From: Enterococcus ureasiticus
Lineage (GTDB): Bacteria; Bacillota; Bacilli; Lactobacillales; Enterococcaceae
Length of the DNA stretch: 64,000 nt
Direction of reading: 5' to 3'
Assembly (NCBI RefSeq): GCF_001730285.1
Contig: NZ_MIJZ01000001.1
Coordinates: 744,001 to 808,000, forward strand
Part shown: piece by piece, positions 52,847 to 62,979 of the stretch
Layout: every line of letters begins with the position of its first letter
How positions within the stretch are numbered: the first letter of the stretch is position 1
Translations under genes and position numbers: made by a program
The notes under the pieces: generated by a model
Seen by the model: the letters and a program-made list of their open reading frames with translations, nothing else
Told to the model about the DNA's origin: nothing
Databases searched by the model: none

Positions 52847-53311
52847 TTACCGTAAATTGTTTTTTAGTGTCCGACTAATTTCTCGATTAATTTCTTTTCG
52901 TTTCAAATCTTCCCGTTTATCATATTGTTTTTTCCCTTTTGCAAGACCAATCAAGACCTTGGCATAACCATTGCGAATATAAACTTTTAACGGAATAATC
53001 GTGATTCCAGTATTTTTCGTCTCAGCAATCAGCTTGGCAATTTGCTTTTTGTGTAGTAACAATTTTCTTGTTCGTAGAGGATCATGATTGAAAATATTTC
53101 CCTGCTCATAAGGACTGATATGCACATTGAGCAAGTACGCTTCTCCATTTCTGATTCTAGCAAAACCATCTTTTAAGTTGATTCGCCCATTTCGAATCGA
53201 TTTGATTTCTGTTCCTTGTAAAACTATTCCAGCTTCCATTGTATCAACAACAGTATAGTCATGCCGTGCCTTACGATTTTGGGCAATCAGCTTGCCTTCC
53301 CCTTTTGGCAT
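52847..53311 (-). CDS. smpB: SsrA-binding protein
   Basis: Binds tmRNA and delivers it to stalled ribosomes. 154 residues from [25 protein letters not shown] is seven bases from this ATG and only one base from the ATG six bases upstream. [20 protein letters not shown] and the basic C-terminal [16 protein letters not shown] are intact. It begins 17 bases after rnr. The tmRNA gene is not in the window. Confidence 0.97.
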   Translation of the reverse strand: MPKGEGKLIAQNRKARHDYTVVDTMEAGIVLQGTEIKSIRNGRINLKDGFARIRNGEAYLLNVHISPYEQGNIFNHDPLRTRKLLLHKKQIAKLIAETKNTGITIIPLKVYIRNGYAKVLIGLAKGKKQYDKREDLKRKEINREISRTLKNNLR

Positions 53312-53328
53312 ACCCATTCCTCCGTTTT

Positions 53329-55677
53329 CTATTTTTTCTTTTGTTTCTTCGGTTTTTTCTTTTTGGCCACTTCTTTATAAAATGGCTTTTTGCCTTTTTT
53401 CTTGTTTTTCTTTTGTGTGAACGGCTTCTTATCAGCATTATTGCGATCTGAAGTTCGTTTTCGGCGTCCATCTTGACGTTTCTTTTGTTTTGGCGCTTCA
53501 ATTTTCTCAACTTCTTCTGCTTCAAGAAATTCAAAATCGATTTCTCTAGTTTCTGGATCTGCTTTGTCTACTTTGACTTTGACTTTTTGACCGATTTTTA
53601 AGGTCATTCCTGTTCGTTCCCCAACAAGTGCCATATGGTTTTCAATAAAATGGAAATAATCTTGTTTTAGGTTATTCACGTGGATCAAGCCTTCAATCGT
53701 ATTCGGTAGCTCTACAAATAGTCCAAAACGAGTTACTGAACTAATGATGCCATCGTATTCTTCACCAATTTTATCTGCCATAAATTCAGCTTTCTTCATT
53801 GAATCAACTTCACGCTCTGTCTCAACTGCTCGACGTTCCATTCTTGAGCTATGATCAGCAATATCTGGTAAATTTTGTTCCCATTTTTCTTTTAGTTTTT
53901 CTGAAACTTTTCCTTCATAACTACGAATCAATCGATGAACGATCAAATCTGGGTAACGACGGATCGGTGACGTAAAGTGGGTATAATATTCTGCCGCCAA
54001 ACCATAATGACCATAGTTATCCTCTGAGTAACGAGCTTGCTGCATACTACGCAACAACATTGTATTGATCACAGCTTCTTCTGGTTTATCAGCAACTTGT
54101 TCCAAGACTTTTTGTAAGTCTTTTGGCGTGATATCTGACTTTGTTCCTTTGACTAAAATGCCTAACACAGCTGCAAAATCAAAGAAGCGTTGCATTTTTT
54201 CTTCTTTCGGTTGTTCATGGATCCGATAAATAAATGGCAATTTCAACTCATTGAAATGTTTAGCAACTGTTTCATTTGCTGCCAACATAAATGATTCGAT
54301 TAAACGTTCACCAACACCGCGTGTACGAAGTAAAATATCATGTGGATGACCATTTTCATCAACTAGCACTTTTGCTTCACGGTCTTCAAATGAAATTGCA
54401 CCGCGATTTTCACGCATTTGTTCAAGAATTTGGTGAAGTTCCCCCATTTCTTGAAACATCGTTAGTAATTTTTTGTAACGTTTCATTGTTTCCGGCTTTT
54501 GTTCTTCTAAAATTTCATTGACAGCTGTATAAGTCATTCGTTCAGTCGTTTGGATCACACTTTGGAAAATATCATGTTTCACTATGTGACCATCAGGCGT
54601 TATCTCCATTTCGCAACTCATCGTAAGTCTTGGCACGTTAGGATTTAGTGAACAAATGCCATTAGACAAGCGTTGTGGGATCATCGGTACAACTCGGTCA
54701 GTTAGATAAACACTAGTCCCGCGCTCATAAGCTTCTTGATCTAAAACACTGCCTTCAGTAACATAATAAGAAACATCGGCAATGTGCACGCCTAAGAAAT
54801 AATTGCCGTTTTCTAATTTCCGTACTGCTACTGCATCATCTAAATCTTTAGCATCTTCTCCATCGATTGTGACGATCATTTGATCACGTAAATCTCTACG
54901 ACCTTCGATATCAGCATCTGAAATTGCATCAGGTACTTTGTCCGCTTCTGCGACCACTTCATCAGGAAAACTTGTTGGGATGCCGTGAGCCACGACAATC
55001 GATAAAATATCCATACCAGGATCGTTTTTGTGACCGACTACTTTTTTGACGATACCTTCTAAACTTTTTGGATATTCTTTTTCAGGATAGTGCGTCACTT
55101 CTACGATCACAATGCTGCCGTCAACTGGTTTGATTCCTTGTGCAGCAATGTTAAAGGTCAAGCCTGTCATTTTTTTATCTTTTGGAACAGCATAACCGTA
55201 AAGGTCTGTTTCGCTCACTTCTTTTTCGTCATAGGCAATAAATTCACCTACAACTTGAGTGATCGCACGCGTTTTGATTTCTACTATTTTTCCTTCAGCT
55301 CCGCGATCTGAAAATGGGTCCGCCGGCTGGATGATATCAATTACAACGATATCACCATCCATCGCAAAATTGACAGCTTCTTTTGGAATATAGACATCGG
55401 CTTCTTCTGGGTCAATGGTCACAAACCCAAAGCCACGTTCATTCGCACGAAAAGTTCCTTCGATATCTCCATTTTTTTGTGGCAAACGGATTTTGCCTTT
55501 TTTATTGAATTCTACTAATTTTTCACGTTCCATCGTTGCAACAGTTTGAACCAACAGTTTAAAATCTGAGCTCTTTTGTAGTTGCAAACCTACCGCGATT
55601 TCTTCCATAGAAAAACTTTTTTTCGTCTGGTTTTCCATAAAAGATAGGATTTTCTCCTTGATTGTTTGTTTTGTCAT
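53329..55677 (-). CDS. rnr: ribonuclease R
   Basis: 3'-5' exoribonuclease acting on structured RNA, and partner of tmRNA-SmpB in quality control. 782 residues in order: N-terminal winged-helix, two cold-shock domains, RNB catalytic domain ([20 protein letters not shown] with the metal-binding Asp cluster), S1 domain, then a very Lys/Arg-rich tail (about 710-782). The tail is longer and more basic than average. It overlaps the esterase gene by four bases. Confidence 0.97.
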   Translation of the reverse strand: MTKQTIKEKILSFMENQTKKSFSMEEIAVGLQLQKSSDFKLLVQTVATMEREKLVEFNKKGKIRLPQKNGDIEGTFRANERGFGFVTIDPEEADVYIPKEAVNFAMDGDIVVIDIIQPADPFSDRGAEGKIVEIKTRAITQVVGEFIAYDEKEVSETDLYGYAVPKDKKMTGLTFNIAAQGIKPVDGSIVIVEVTHYPEKEYPKSLEGIVKKVVGHKNDPGMDILSIVVAHGIPTSFPDEVVAEADKVPDAISDADIEGRRDLRDQMIVTIDGEDAKDLDDAVAVRKLENGNYFLGVHIADVSYYVTEGSVLDQEAYERGTSVYLTDRVVPMIPQRLSNGICSLNPNVPRLTMSCEMEITPDGHIVKHDIFQSVIQTTERMTYTAVNEILEEQKPETMKRYKKLLTMFQEMGELHQILEQMRENRGAISFEDREAKVLVDENGHPHDILLRTRGVGERLIESFMLAANETVAKHFNELKLPFIYRIHEQPKEEKMQRFFDFAAVLGILVKGTKSDITPKDLQKVLEQVADKPEEAVINTMLLRSMQQARYSEDNYGHYGLAAEYYTHFTSPIRRYPDLIVHRLIRSYEGKVSEKLKEKWEQNLPDIADHSSRMERRAVETEREVDSMKKAEFMADKIGEEYDGIISSVTRFGLFVELPNTIEGLIHVNNLKQDYFHFIENHMALVGERTGMTLKIGQKVKVKVDKADPETREIDFEFLEAEEVEKIEAPKQKKRQDGRRKRTSDRNNADKKPFTQKKNKKKGKKPFYKEVAKKKKPKKQKKK

Positions 55678-56438
55678 TCTTTCTCCTCATTCCAAGACAA
55701 TGTATTTAAAAATGCAAATACATCTTGTTCTAATTGTTTATGATCTGGTCCAATTGTCAGTACATGTCCGCTATTTGGATACCAGTTTAATGTAAATCGT
55801 GTTTGGGCTAGCGCTTGAGCCGTCTGATAGACACCTAACGGATCGATCATTTCATCTTTACCAGCTTGTGCCATAAAAACGGGAACATTTACTTGTCCAA
55901 GTTTATTGGCCGTTTGTTCAGAAAAAGATTCAATATCTTTTAGTTGAACGTAAGAAGCTTCTTTGATTTTTACCATTCGTTCTGCTCGTTCATCAGTTGA
56001 AACACCAGCTGTTTTTAATACTTTATCAGCATAAAGAACGAAGTTTTCTGGCACTTTATTTTTTACTGGGAAAATGGGTGAACAGAAAAAGCCGCCACCG
56101 ATAATTCCTTCTAATTGACTTGTCAATGCGCCCATCGTAAAAATGCCACCCATTGAAAGACCAAAAACAGCCATTTCTTGATATCCTTTGTCTTTTAAAA
56201 ATTGAACAGCTTCAACTGTATCTTGCCACCAATCATTGGTTGTCTTTTCCAAAATATCTTCTGGCGCAATAGTTGCATGACCAGAAAAATTAGGTGAATA
56301 CACCGTATAATTTTCTTTCTCTAAATAACGACTCAGCATCCGAACATCGTTGCTGCTTCCTGAATAGGCGTGCAATAATAGTACGGCACGGGGACCATTT
56401 TGCGTAAATAATGGTTTAGGTAGACTTATTTTTTTCAC
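55674..56438 (-). CDS. Est30/YvaK-type carboxylesterase
   Basis: 254 residues of the alpha/beta hydrolase fold. Nucleophile in FGLSMGG, then an Asp ([11 protein letters not shown]) and His (NSGHVLT) in the right order. The place between secG and rnr matches B. subtilis yvaK. Its physiological ester is not known. There is no signal peptide. Confidence 0.9.
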   Translation of the reverse strand: MKKISLPKPLFTQNGPRAVLLLHAYSGSSNDVRMLSRYLEKENYTVYSPNFSGHATIAPEDILEKTTNDWWQDTVEAVQFLKDKGYQEMAVFGLSMGGIFTMGALTSQLEGIIGGGFFCSPIFPVKNKVPENFVLYADKVLKTAGVSTDERAERMVKIKEASYVQLKDIESFSEQTANKLGQVNVPVFMAQAGKDEMIDPLGVYQTAQALAQTRFTLNWYPNSGHVLTIGPDHKQLEQDVFAFLNTLSWNEEKE

Positions 56439-56546
56439 TATCTAATTCACCTCATTCCCATTTTAGCACATTATCTATTGAAAACCTTATGAAAAGAAAG
56501 ATGTTGCAAGAACTTTTATTAGAGAATTGTTCAACTTGTGTAAGAA

Positions 56547-56576
56547 AAAAAGCCCCTCAGTAAATGAGAGACTTCA
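56547..56576 (-). terminator. terminator after secG
   Basis: A short stem with arms CTCTCA and TGAGGGG followed by seven T on the minus strand. Partial read-through into the esterase gene is possible. Confidence 0.6.
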
Positions 56577-56582
56577 AAGATT

Positions 56583-56819
56583 TTAATTCGATGATAATAA
56601 TACTAAAATAAATAATAGTAACATCCAAACGGCACCAATAATCGCTGTCGCACGTTGCATAACAGCTTCAAATCCGCGTGCTTTTTGTTTACCGAAAAGT
56701 TTATCTGCGCCACCTGTAAATGCACTTGCTGCACTGTTTTGCTTACTTGGCTGCATCATAACGGCAATAACCATCACTACTGACAGGATGATTACAAGTG
56801 TTAAAATAAAATTATACAT
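56583..56819 (-). CDS. secG: protein translocase subunit SecG
   Basis: 78 residues, two membrane helices (about 2-20 and 55-76) with the conserved MMQPSKQNSAASAFTGGADK loop between. Assists SecYE in protein export. First gene before esterase-rnr-smpB. Confidence 0.96.
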   Translation of the reverse strand: MYNFILTLVIILSVVMVIAVMMQPSKQNSAASAFTGGADKLFGKQKARGFEAVMQRATAIIGAVWMLLLFILVLLSSN

Positions 56820-56852
56820 AGTCTAATTCTCCCTTATTCACAAAATACATCT

Positions 56853-56880
56853 CTTATACTTTAGCATATTTTCTATTCAA
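56853..56880 (-). promoter_or_regulatory. promoter of secG with a palindrome at the -35
   Basis: TTGAAT (56875-56880), 16 bases, TATAAG (56853-56858). The -35 is half of a palindrome (TATTCAAATAC and GTATTTGAATA, 56875-56900) that could be a repressor site or simply the terminator-side hairpin. Confidence 0.55.
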
Positions 56881-56930
56881 ATACCAGTTGTATTTGAATA
56901 ACCTTGATTTTTTTCATCTATATTGGATGA

Positions 56931-56970
56931 AAAAAGTGATCTGTGCCTATTTAACCAAGCGCAGATCACC
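56931..56970 (-). terminator. terminator of the yjdI-yjdJ operon
   Basis: GTGATCTG and CAGATCAC arms with a 20-base loop, followed on the minus strand by TTTTTT. A second hairpin (TTTTTTCATC and GGATGAAAAAA) follows directly. Confidence 0.8.
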
Positions 56971-56974
56971 TTTA

Positions 56975-57253
56975 CTAAGTTCTTAAAACATCACTATATT
57001 CTGGTTTTGTATCAAACTCTTTTTTAGCAAACGGACACAATGGAATGATTTTTTTGCCTTCACGCCGAGCTTTTTCCACTCCGTTAAAGACTAATTTTTC
57101 CGCTAGTTTTTGTCCTCTGTAAGTTGGATCAACAAATGTATGATCAATTATCATCATTTTGTCTCCTGCATTTGACCAAGTCATTTCGCCAATTTCTTGA
57201 TTGTCGTCATTTAATAATACAAAGCGATTTTGTTCTTCTTTGATTTCCATCAT
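56975..57253 (-). CDS. yjdJ: YjdJ-type small GNAT acetyltransferase
   Basis: 92 residues, the short GNAT form. VDPTYRGQKLAEKLV is the acetyl-CoA phosphate loop (Q/RxxGxG/A), and PLCPFAKKEFDTKPEYSDVL the C-terminal signature. The ATG overlaps the yjdI stop by one base. Substrate unknown. Confidence 0.85.
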   Translation of the reverse strand: MMEIKEEQNRFVLLNDDNQEIGEMTWSNAGDKMMIIDHTFVDPTYRGQKLAEKLVFNGVEKARREGKKIIPLCPFAKKEFDTKPEYSDVLRT

Positions 57254-57525
57254 TATTTTTCGTCCTTTCGAATGTATTTTAAAGCGCCACTTGGACAGGT
57301 ATCGATTACACGAATATTCTCTTCAATACTGCCATTATCAGCAATAATCCAGGGTCTACGACCGACTTCAAAAACATCTGGATTACCGAAAACACAGTTG
57401 CCGATATGAGCACAAATGTCCTTACTATAATAAATATCCAAACCCTCTCCTGAATATTTACGATAACCTTCTTCTAAAAGTATTTCTTCTGTTACTGGTT
57501 TATCATTTATTTTGCTTCCATCCAT
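57253..57525 (-). CDS. yjdI: YjdI-type iron-sulfur protein
   Basis: 90 residues of the Fer4_19 type: C38 and C44 (DICAHIGNCVF) and C77 (VIDTCPSGAL) visible as cluster ligands. Such proteins hold one Fe-S cluster and pair with a small GNAT (yjdJ) in many bacteria. Role unknown. No gene lies in the 57526-57689 gap. Confidence 0.85.
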   Translation of the reverse strand: MDGSKINDKPVTEEILLEEGYRKYSGEGLDIYYSKDICAHIGNCVFGNPDVFEVGRRPWIIADNGSIEENIRVIDTCPSGALKYIRKDEK

Positions 57526-57689
57526 CCAATTTCCCTCCTATTAAAAAAACTGAGCGAGCTAGTATGTACAGCTAAATCACCATAAAATAACGTTTGTTAT
57601 TCAGCGCTTTATAAGTTGATTCTACCAATTTAAAAGTATAGTTGCAACTATCTGTTCTCCTAAAATAATACTCGTTAAAAAGATCCAAC

Positions 57690-59480
57690 TCAATCATTTT
57701 TTGCCCGTAAGGAAGATAGAATCGAAACCGTATCCACCACTTCTTGTAAAACCGCACCAAATAAAGCGGGGATGATGCCTGTACTTGCTACTAACATCAA
57801 GACTGTACAAATCGTGATACCAATTAAAACCGATTGTTTCGCGATTTTCATGGTATCTTTAGAAATTTTCACTGCTGTACTGACTTTTTCTAAATCATCT
57901 TTTAAGATTACTGCATCAGCTGTTTCGCTTGCCGCCGTTGCGCCATGAGCTCCCATAGCAATACCAACATCGGCAATTGCTAAAGAAGGCGCATCATTCA
58001 CACCATCTCCGACCATGATCACCGGCCGTTTAGAGTCAGGTATTTGCTTTAGCACATTGATTTTATCTTGAGGCAAACATTCCGCATAAACTTCGCTAAT
58101 TCCAACTTCTTTTGCGATATCCTCTGCAACTATTTGATGATCTCCTGTCAACATCAATAAGTGGTCTACATGTAATTTTCGCAAATGATCCATCGTTTCT
58201 TTCGCCTCTGGACGAATTCTATCTGTGAACGTAATATAGCCTAAATAATGTTCATCTTGAGAAATGTAAATAATCGTTTGGTCTGCTATTTCTTCAATTT
58301 TTTGTTGGGAAATAAAGGCTGGTTTTCCAACACGAATCACTTTCCCTTCAATTATTGCTTTGACACCAGCGCCTGTTACTTCTTCTAAATCAGAAACCTT
58401 CTTTAACCTTTCTGGTGAAGAGATATATGCTACAAGTGAGCGTGCTAATATGTGACTGGATTCTTGTTCCGCACTTGCTGCTAATACTAATAAATCTTCT
58501 GCTGAAACGCCACTTTCAGGAATAATTTTATCCACTGATAAAGCTCCCTTAGTAATCGTTCCCGTCTTATCAAAGGCAACTGATTTTGTTTCAGCCATTT
58601 TTTCCAATGTGGTACCTGTTTTTACGACAATCCCATTTCTACTTGAGCGGCTCATACCAGCAACTAAAGCGATTGGTGCTGCTAATATCAATGGGCAAGG
58701 TGAAGCCACGACCAACACTTCCGCAAACCTAGTTGGATCTTTTGAAATAAACCATGCTGCTCCTGCAATCAAATAAGCTGTAATTGTAAAGGGGACAGCA
58801 TAGCGATCGGCCATTCGTACAAAATGAGCAGGTTGTGCTTCTGAGGCTTTTACCAGTTTCACGATAGTTTGATATTGACTATCTGCTGCACTTTTTTCAG
58901 CTTGCATTGTAAGTGAGCTGTCGCCATTGATCGAACCTGACATCAATGGATCGCCTATTTTTTTGTTCACGGGACGTGATTCACCAGTTAAAGAAGATTC
59001 ATCAACTTCAGATGTCCCTTTTGTAATATAGCCGTCAACGGGAATTATTTCTCCTGGTTTAACCACAAGTTGATCGCCTACGACGACTTTTTCTGCTGGG
59101 ATATCTGTCAATGTATCATTGATCAGCTGATGCGCTTGTTGTGGTGAATTATCCAGCAACGATCTTAACTCTTTATTGGCCTTTTTAGCTGCATAATCTT
59201 CAAGAGAATCACCCCCTGTCAACATGATCAAAATCATCAAACTTGCCCAGTATTCGCCGACTGCTAACGTTGCAATGATTGCTGTTATCGCTAAAATATC
59301 CACACCGTATTTGCCTGATTTCAACGTTTTTACCATTTCTACTAACATTGAAAATGTCATGATTGAGCCCGTAATTATGATGATTCCAAACGCCCATGCT
59401 GGCTGATGAAAAATAAATTCAAATACTAATGCCAAAATCCCTGTCACGATCGTAATGATCAATTTCGTTAAATGTTTCAT
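57690..59480 (-). CDS. heavy-metal P1B-type ATPase, P1B-4-like (PfeT/FrvA type)
   Basis: 596 residues. TGES at 165-168, the metal site SPCPL at 260-264, phosphorylated D304 in DKTGT, and GDGVND near 500. There is no N-terminal metal-binding domain, as in P1B-4 enzymes. SPC in place of CPC points to Fe(II), Co(II) or Zn(II) export. A Fur/PerR-like box lies upstream, as for B. subtilis PfeT and Listeria FrvA. I infer iron (or cobalt) efflux. Cd/Zn export is the alternative. Confidence 0.82.
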   Translation of the reverse strand: MKHLTKLIITIVTGILALVFEFIFHQPAWAFGIIIITGSIMTFSMLVEMVKTLKSGKYGVDILAITAIIATLAVGEYWASLMILIMLTGGDSLEDYAAKKANKELRSLLDNSPQQAHQLINDTLTDIPAEKVVVGDQLVVKPGEIIPVDGYITKGTSEVDESSLTGESRPVNKKIGDPLMSGSINGDSSLTMQAEKSAADSQYQTIVKLVKASEAQPAHFVRMADRYAVPFTITAYLIAGAAWFISKDPTRFAEVLVVASPCPLILAAPIALVAGMSRSSRNGIVVKTGTTLEKMAETKSVAFDKTGTITKGALSVDKIIPESGVSAEDLLVLAASAEQESSHILARSLVAYISSPERLKKVSDLEEVTGAGVKAIIEGKVIRVGKPAFISQQKIEEIADQTIIYISQDEHYLGYITFTDRIRPEAKETMDHLRKLHVDHLLMLTGDHQIVAEDIAKEVGISEVYAECLPQDKINVLKQIPDSKRPVIMVGDGVNDAPSLAIADVGIAMGAHGATAASETADAVILKDDLEKVSTAVKISKDTMKIAKQSVLIGITICTVLMLVASTGIIPALFGAVLQEVVDTVSILSSLRAKND

Positions 59481-59562
59481 TTATACCACTCCTTTTGAAA
59501 AGTTTCCCCTTTTATCTTTAGATTACGCGCACTTGGAGAAATAACAAAGTTAAAGGGCTTAA

Positions 59563-59581
59563 ATGAAAATGATTGTCATTC
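59563..59581. promoter_or_regulatory. Fur/PerR-like operator
   Basis: TGAAAATGATTGTCATT contains inverted AATGA/TCATT halves and matches the Fur-type consensus (TGATAATNATTATCA) at most positions. It lies about 83 bases upstream of the P1B ATPase start. Confidence 0.6.
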
Positions 59582-59602
59582 TTTATTAGACTCACCCAAC
59601 AT

Positions 59603-59637
59603 AAAAAAGCTAGGACATCTTTACGTCCTAACTTTTT
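59603..59637 (-). terminator. terminator of the 826-residue ATPase gene
   Basis: AAAAAGCTAGGAC and GTCCTAACTTTTT arms with a seven-base loop, six bases after the stop. T-runs are present on both strands. Confidence 0.85.
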
Positions 59638-59643
59638 CTAGCC

Positions 59644-62124
59644 TTAAATAACTCTTTTTTTCTTCTTGATTCTTCTATTTTCTTTCCTCTTCTCAACCTC
59701 ATATATCGCTCTCGTCATAAATAATGATATATAGTTAAAAATAGACCGGCTGCCAAGAATCAATGGCAGATAGAATAGAACATTTCTTGTAAATAATGAT
59801 GTCAACATAAAGAAATTCCCAAAGAATAGGAAGCAAACAAGAAACGCAATTAATAGAAGGCCAATCATGATCTGTTTTTTCAAATCTAATGGTCGTGCGG
59901 CTCTAAGTAACACTTGAAATCCTACACAACCTGTAAGCAACACACACATCGTAGAGACATCTTGATGCGATAAATCAAACCAAATTCCAGCTAGCTGTAA
60001 CACTAAAATATTAAAAACAACTGTCAGTGCTCCGGGAACTGAAATCCGCAATATATTAGTCAAAAAGTGCCCTTTGATTCGTTGATAATTCGGTTCTAAC
60101 GCTAAAATAAAGGAAGGAATCCCAACCGTCAACGTATTGATTGGCGTTAATTGTAGCGGTGCAAATGGATATGGTAAGAATAAAAAGATAAATGTTACTG
60201 CAAGAATCGCAGAGTAAATTGTTTTTACCATATACATTGATGCAACGCGCTCGATGTTATTGATTACACGGCGACCCTCATTCAGTACTTGGATCATTGA
60301 ACTAAAATCAGAATTTAATAAAACGACATCTGACACAGCACGGGCAGCATCACTTCCACTCGCCATAGCTACGCTGACATCTGCTTCTCTTAATGAAAGA
60401 ATATCATTGACACCATCCCCTGTCATACATGTCGTATGTCCATTTTGTTTCAAGGCTTGAATCAACTCTCTTTTTTGATAAGGCGTTACTCGACCAAAAA
60501 CGGTCGTTTTTTCTACCAGTTCATTGAAGTTTGTTGAATCAGAAATAGTACTCATGTCAACAAAATTTTCTGCTCCAGCGATTCCTGCTTGCTTCGCTAT
60601 TTGCGATACCGTTATTGGATTATCACCTGAAATGACTTTTAGAGTTACATCTTGTTTTGCAAAATAAGAGAATGTATCAACAGCATTTTCACGTATTGTA
60701 TCCGCAATGATAAAAATCGCAACCGTTTCTTTCTCTTTAGGCAACTTAGGACTTGTTAACTCTTCTGAAAAATGAACCAAAATCAGGACACGATCTCCTT
60801 GCTCATTATAAGGCGCCAATTTCTCTCGTAACGCTTCTGGAACTTCAGAATAAATAAATTCTGGTGCCCCCATAACAAACGAGCCCTTTTCTTCAAAAGT
60901 GATACCACTCCATTTTCGATCGGAAGAAAACGGGATTACTTCTTTAACTTTCCAAGCAGATTGAGAAAGTGGAAACCTCGTTCTAAGAACTTTAGCTGTT
61001 GCATTTTGATCTGATAGGCCTGCCATCATTTCACTCATTGCACGCTCGATTTCACTTGCTGGAAAACCAGCTTGGGGAATCAATTCTTTAAATGTCAAAC
61101 TGCCATCTGTAATAGTTCCTGTTTTATCTAGACAAATAGTGTCAACACGTGCAAGCGTTTCAATACAGGATAGACGTTGGATCAAGGTTTGTTTTCTGGC
61201 TAAATTCGCTGCCCCTACTGCAAATGCCACGCTAGTCAATAGCATCAAACCTTCTGGAATCATACTAATCAACGCGCCAGAAACACCTAAAACTGTTTTT
61301 GGAAAGGATTGTGTTGATTGGTACTGTGACCAGAATAATAGTAAACCAATCGGAATGATCGCAAATGTTAGTCCTTTGATCAAAAGATTCAGTGAATTCA
61401 TTAATTCCGAAGTCGAATGTTTCTCTGTTTTCGCTTCTTTGGATAACTTAGAAACAAAGTTGTCTTCACCGACTGCCGTGATTTTGACAAAGCCTAAACC
61501 TGAGGTAATAAAACTTCCACTCATGATTTTGTCACCATTTTGCTTCGTGATTTTATCTGATTCTCCCGTTAATAAGGATTCATCGACCTCCATACCTTCT
61601 GCCTGAAGCACGACACCGTCAGAAGGAACTTGATTTCCTAAGGTTAAAACCAACACATCTCCCAAAACAATTTCATCTTGAAAGATTTTAACCAATTGAT
61701 TTCCTCTTAATGCAGTTACTTCTGTTTTGTTAACGATGGATAGTTTGTCGATCGTTTTCTTTGCATGGATTTCTTGGATTACACCAATTGCTGTATTGAT
61801 AATAATGATCCAGAAAAATAGTGCATTTTTAGGATACCCCACAGCGAAAACTGCACCGGCTAAAAACAAGTTGATAAAATTAAATAATGTTAGCGAATTT
61901 TCTAAAACGATCTGTTTTGTTGTTCTAGATAGATCTTCAACTTCTTTGTTGGTCTTACCTTCTGCAGAAAGTTGCTGTACTTCTTTATCGGATAATCCTT
62001 TAATATTGGCTGGGATTCGAATATCATTATTATTGATTGTTTGCGGTTTTTCTTCTGATGGAGAAAACTCCTCTTTATCTATATCTCTTTTTTTCCTAAA
62101 CAATTTTTTCATTTTTTCATTCAC
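59644..62124 (-). CDS. P-type cation ATPase (HAD-IC, type II-like)
   Basis: 826 residues with TGES (186-189), PEGLM (290-294), phosphorylated D333 in DKTGT, TGDGVND and about eight to ten membrane helices. PEGL resembles Ca2+-type pumps. The sequence also resembles streptococcal Exp7-like ATPases, whose ion is not firmly known. The N-terminal 40 residues are polar and charged. It is separated from the P1B ATPase by a terminator, so they are controlled apart. I do not name the ion. Confidence 0.85.
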   Translation of the reverse strand: MNEKMKKLFRKKRDIDKEEFSPSEEKPQTINNNDIRIPANIKGLSDKEVQQLSAEGKTNKEVEDLSRTTKQIVLENSLTLFNFINLFLAGAVFAVGYPKNALFFWIIIINTAIGVIQEIHAKKTIDKLSIVNKTEVTALRGNQLVKIFQDEIVLGDVLVLTLGNQVPSDGVVLQAEGMEVDESLLTGESDKITKQNGDKIMSGSFITSGLGFVKITAVGEDNFVSKLSKEAKTEKHSTSELMNSLNLLIKGLTFAIIPIGLLLFWSQYQSTQSFPKTVLGVSGALISMIPEGLMLLTSVAFAVGAANLARKQTLIQRLSCIETLARVDTICLDKTGTITDGSLTFKELIPQAGFPASEIERAMSEMMAGLSDQNATAKVLRTRFPLSQSAWKVKEVIPFSSDRKWSGITFEEKGSFVMGAPEFIYSEVPEALREKLAPYNEQGDRVLILVHFSEELTSPKLPKEKETVAIFIIADTIRENAVDTFSYFAKQDVTLKVISGDNPITVSQIAKQAGIAGAENFVDMSTISDSTNFNELVEKTTVFGRVTPYQKRELIQALKQNGHTTCMTGDGVNDILSLREADVSVAMASGSDAARAVSDVVLLNSDFSSMIQVLNEGRRVINNIERVASMYMVKTIYSAILAVTFIFLFLPYPFAPLQLTPINTLTVGIPSFILALEPNYQRIKGHFLTNILRISVPGALTVVFNILVLQLAGIWFDLSHQDVSTMCVLLTGCVGFQVLLRAARPLDLKKQIMIGLLLIAFLVCFLFFGNFFMLTSLFTRNVLFYLPLILGSRSIFNYISLFMTRAIYEVEKRKENRRIKKKKRVI

Positions 62125-62352
62125 CTTCTTATTACTGTAATTAAATCAATTGTAGAGTAGTTTATCTACTATTTCAGATAACTAGTTTAATTTTACACTT
62201 TTTTTAACCATTTGAACAAAATGAAGATATTTTGTTATGAAATTTAGCTATAAAAAAAGAAAGGCAACTCTTTCTCAATTGATTTTAGTGCGCTTGCTAT
62301 GCTTTATATTAAAGTGAACCTCAGATTAAAAAAAGTTGTAGGAAAAACGAGA

Positions 62353-62860
62353 ATTTCAATCCACTCACTCATATTAGAGTGAGACATAAAATCATTATTA
62401 CAATAAATGATCAGCATAGTATTTCAATCCACTCACTCATATTAGAGTGAGACAGATGCTGAAGTAGATGATTACGACTATATCGCTATTTCAATCCACT
62501 CACTCATATTAGAGTGAGACCCCGTCATTTGATATCGGAGATAAATGGTTATCAAATTTCAATCCACTCACTCATATTAGAGTGAGACCGCTTGCTCCAG
62601 CAGCTCTCAGCAGAGAGTCACATTTCAATCCACTCACTCATATTAGAGTGAGACATTGTTTACATTAGTTTAAAGACCCTCTTAAAAAATTTCAATCCAC
62701 TCACTCATATTAGAGTGAGACTGTCATGCGGGCACCGAAAACTTTTACCAGAGAAATTTCAATCCACTCACTCATATTAGAGTGAGACGTTATGAAGAAG
62801 CAGCAGGGCAAGGCTTGATAGCTGGAAATTTCAATCCACTCACTCATATTAGAGTGAGAC
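62353..62860 (-). CRISPR. type I-C-like CRISPR array, 8 repeats and 7 spacers
   Basis: Eight identical 33-base repeats starting at 62353, 62421, 62488, 62556, 62622, 62689, 62756 and 62828. Spacers are 35, 34, 35, 33, 34, 34 and 39 bases. On the minus strand the repeat begins GTCTCACTC, has a CTCACTC/GAGTGAG hairpin and ends GTGGATTGAAAT, the type I-C signature. Transcription is thus expected on the minus strand, with the leader on the right. No cas gene lies anywhere in the window. The spacer at 62789-62827 reads YEEAAGQGLIAG, an MnmG motif. Confidence 0.97.
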
Positions 62861-62865
62861 CGTGA

Positions 62866-62910
62866 AAAAATAGGATTATCTTCCATAAATCATTCATAAT
62901 CCTTATTTTT
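62866..62910 (-). other. hairpin in the likely CRISPR leader
   Basis: AAAAATAGGATTAT and ATAATCCTTATTTTT form a 14-pair stem with one bulge, six bases from the last repeat. The leader space is only about 75 bases before the nadE terminator. The left flank 62125-62352 is AT-rich and empty. Confidence 0.6.
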
Positions 62911-62933
62911 CCAAGTAAATCTACATGAACATT

Positions 62934-62975
62934 AAAAAAATATGAGAAAAACCTCAAATTTAAGTCCTTTTCTCC
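62934..62975 (-). terminator. terminator of nadE
   Basis: GAGAAAAACCTC and GTCCTTTTCTC arms with an eight-base loop, followed by seven T on the minus strand. Confidence 0.75.
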
Positions 62976-62979
62976 ACTA

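Noticed and set aside
53239-53534. Frames overlapping the rnr tail
   Set aside because: Products of the Lys/Arg-rich low-complexity end of rnr read in other frames.
57572-57760. 62-codon minus-strand frame overlapping the P1B ATPase end
   Set aside because: Basic and aromatic shadow translation without ribosome site.
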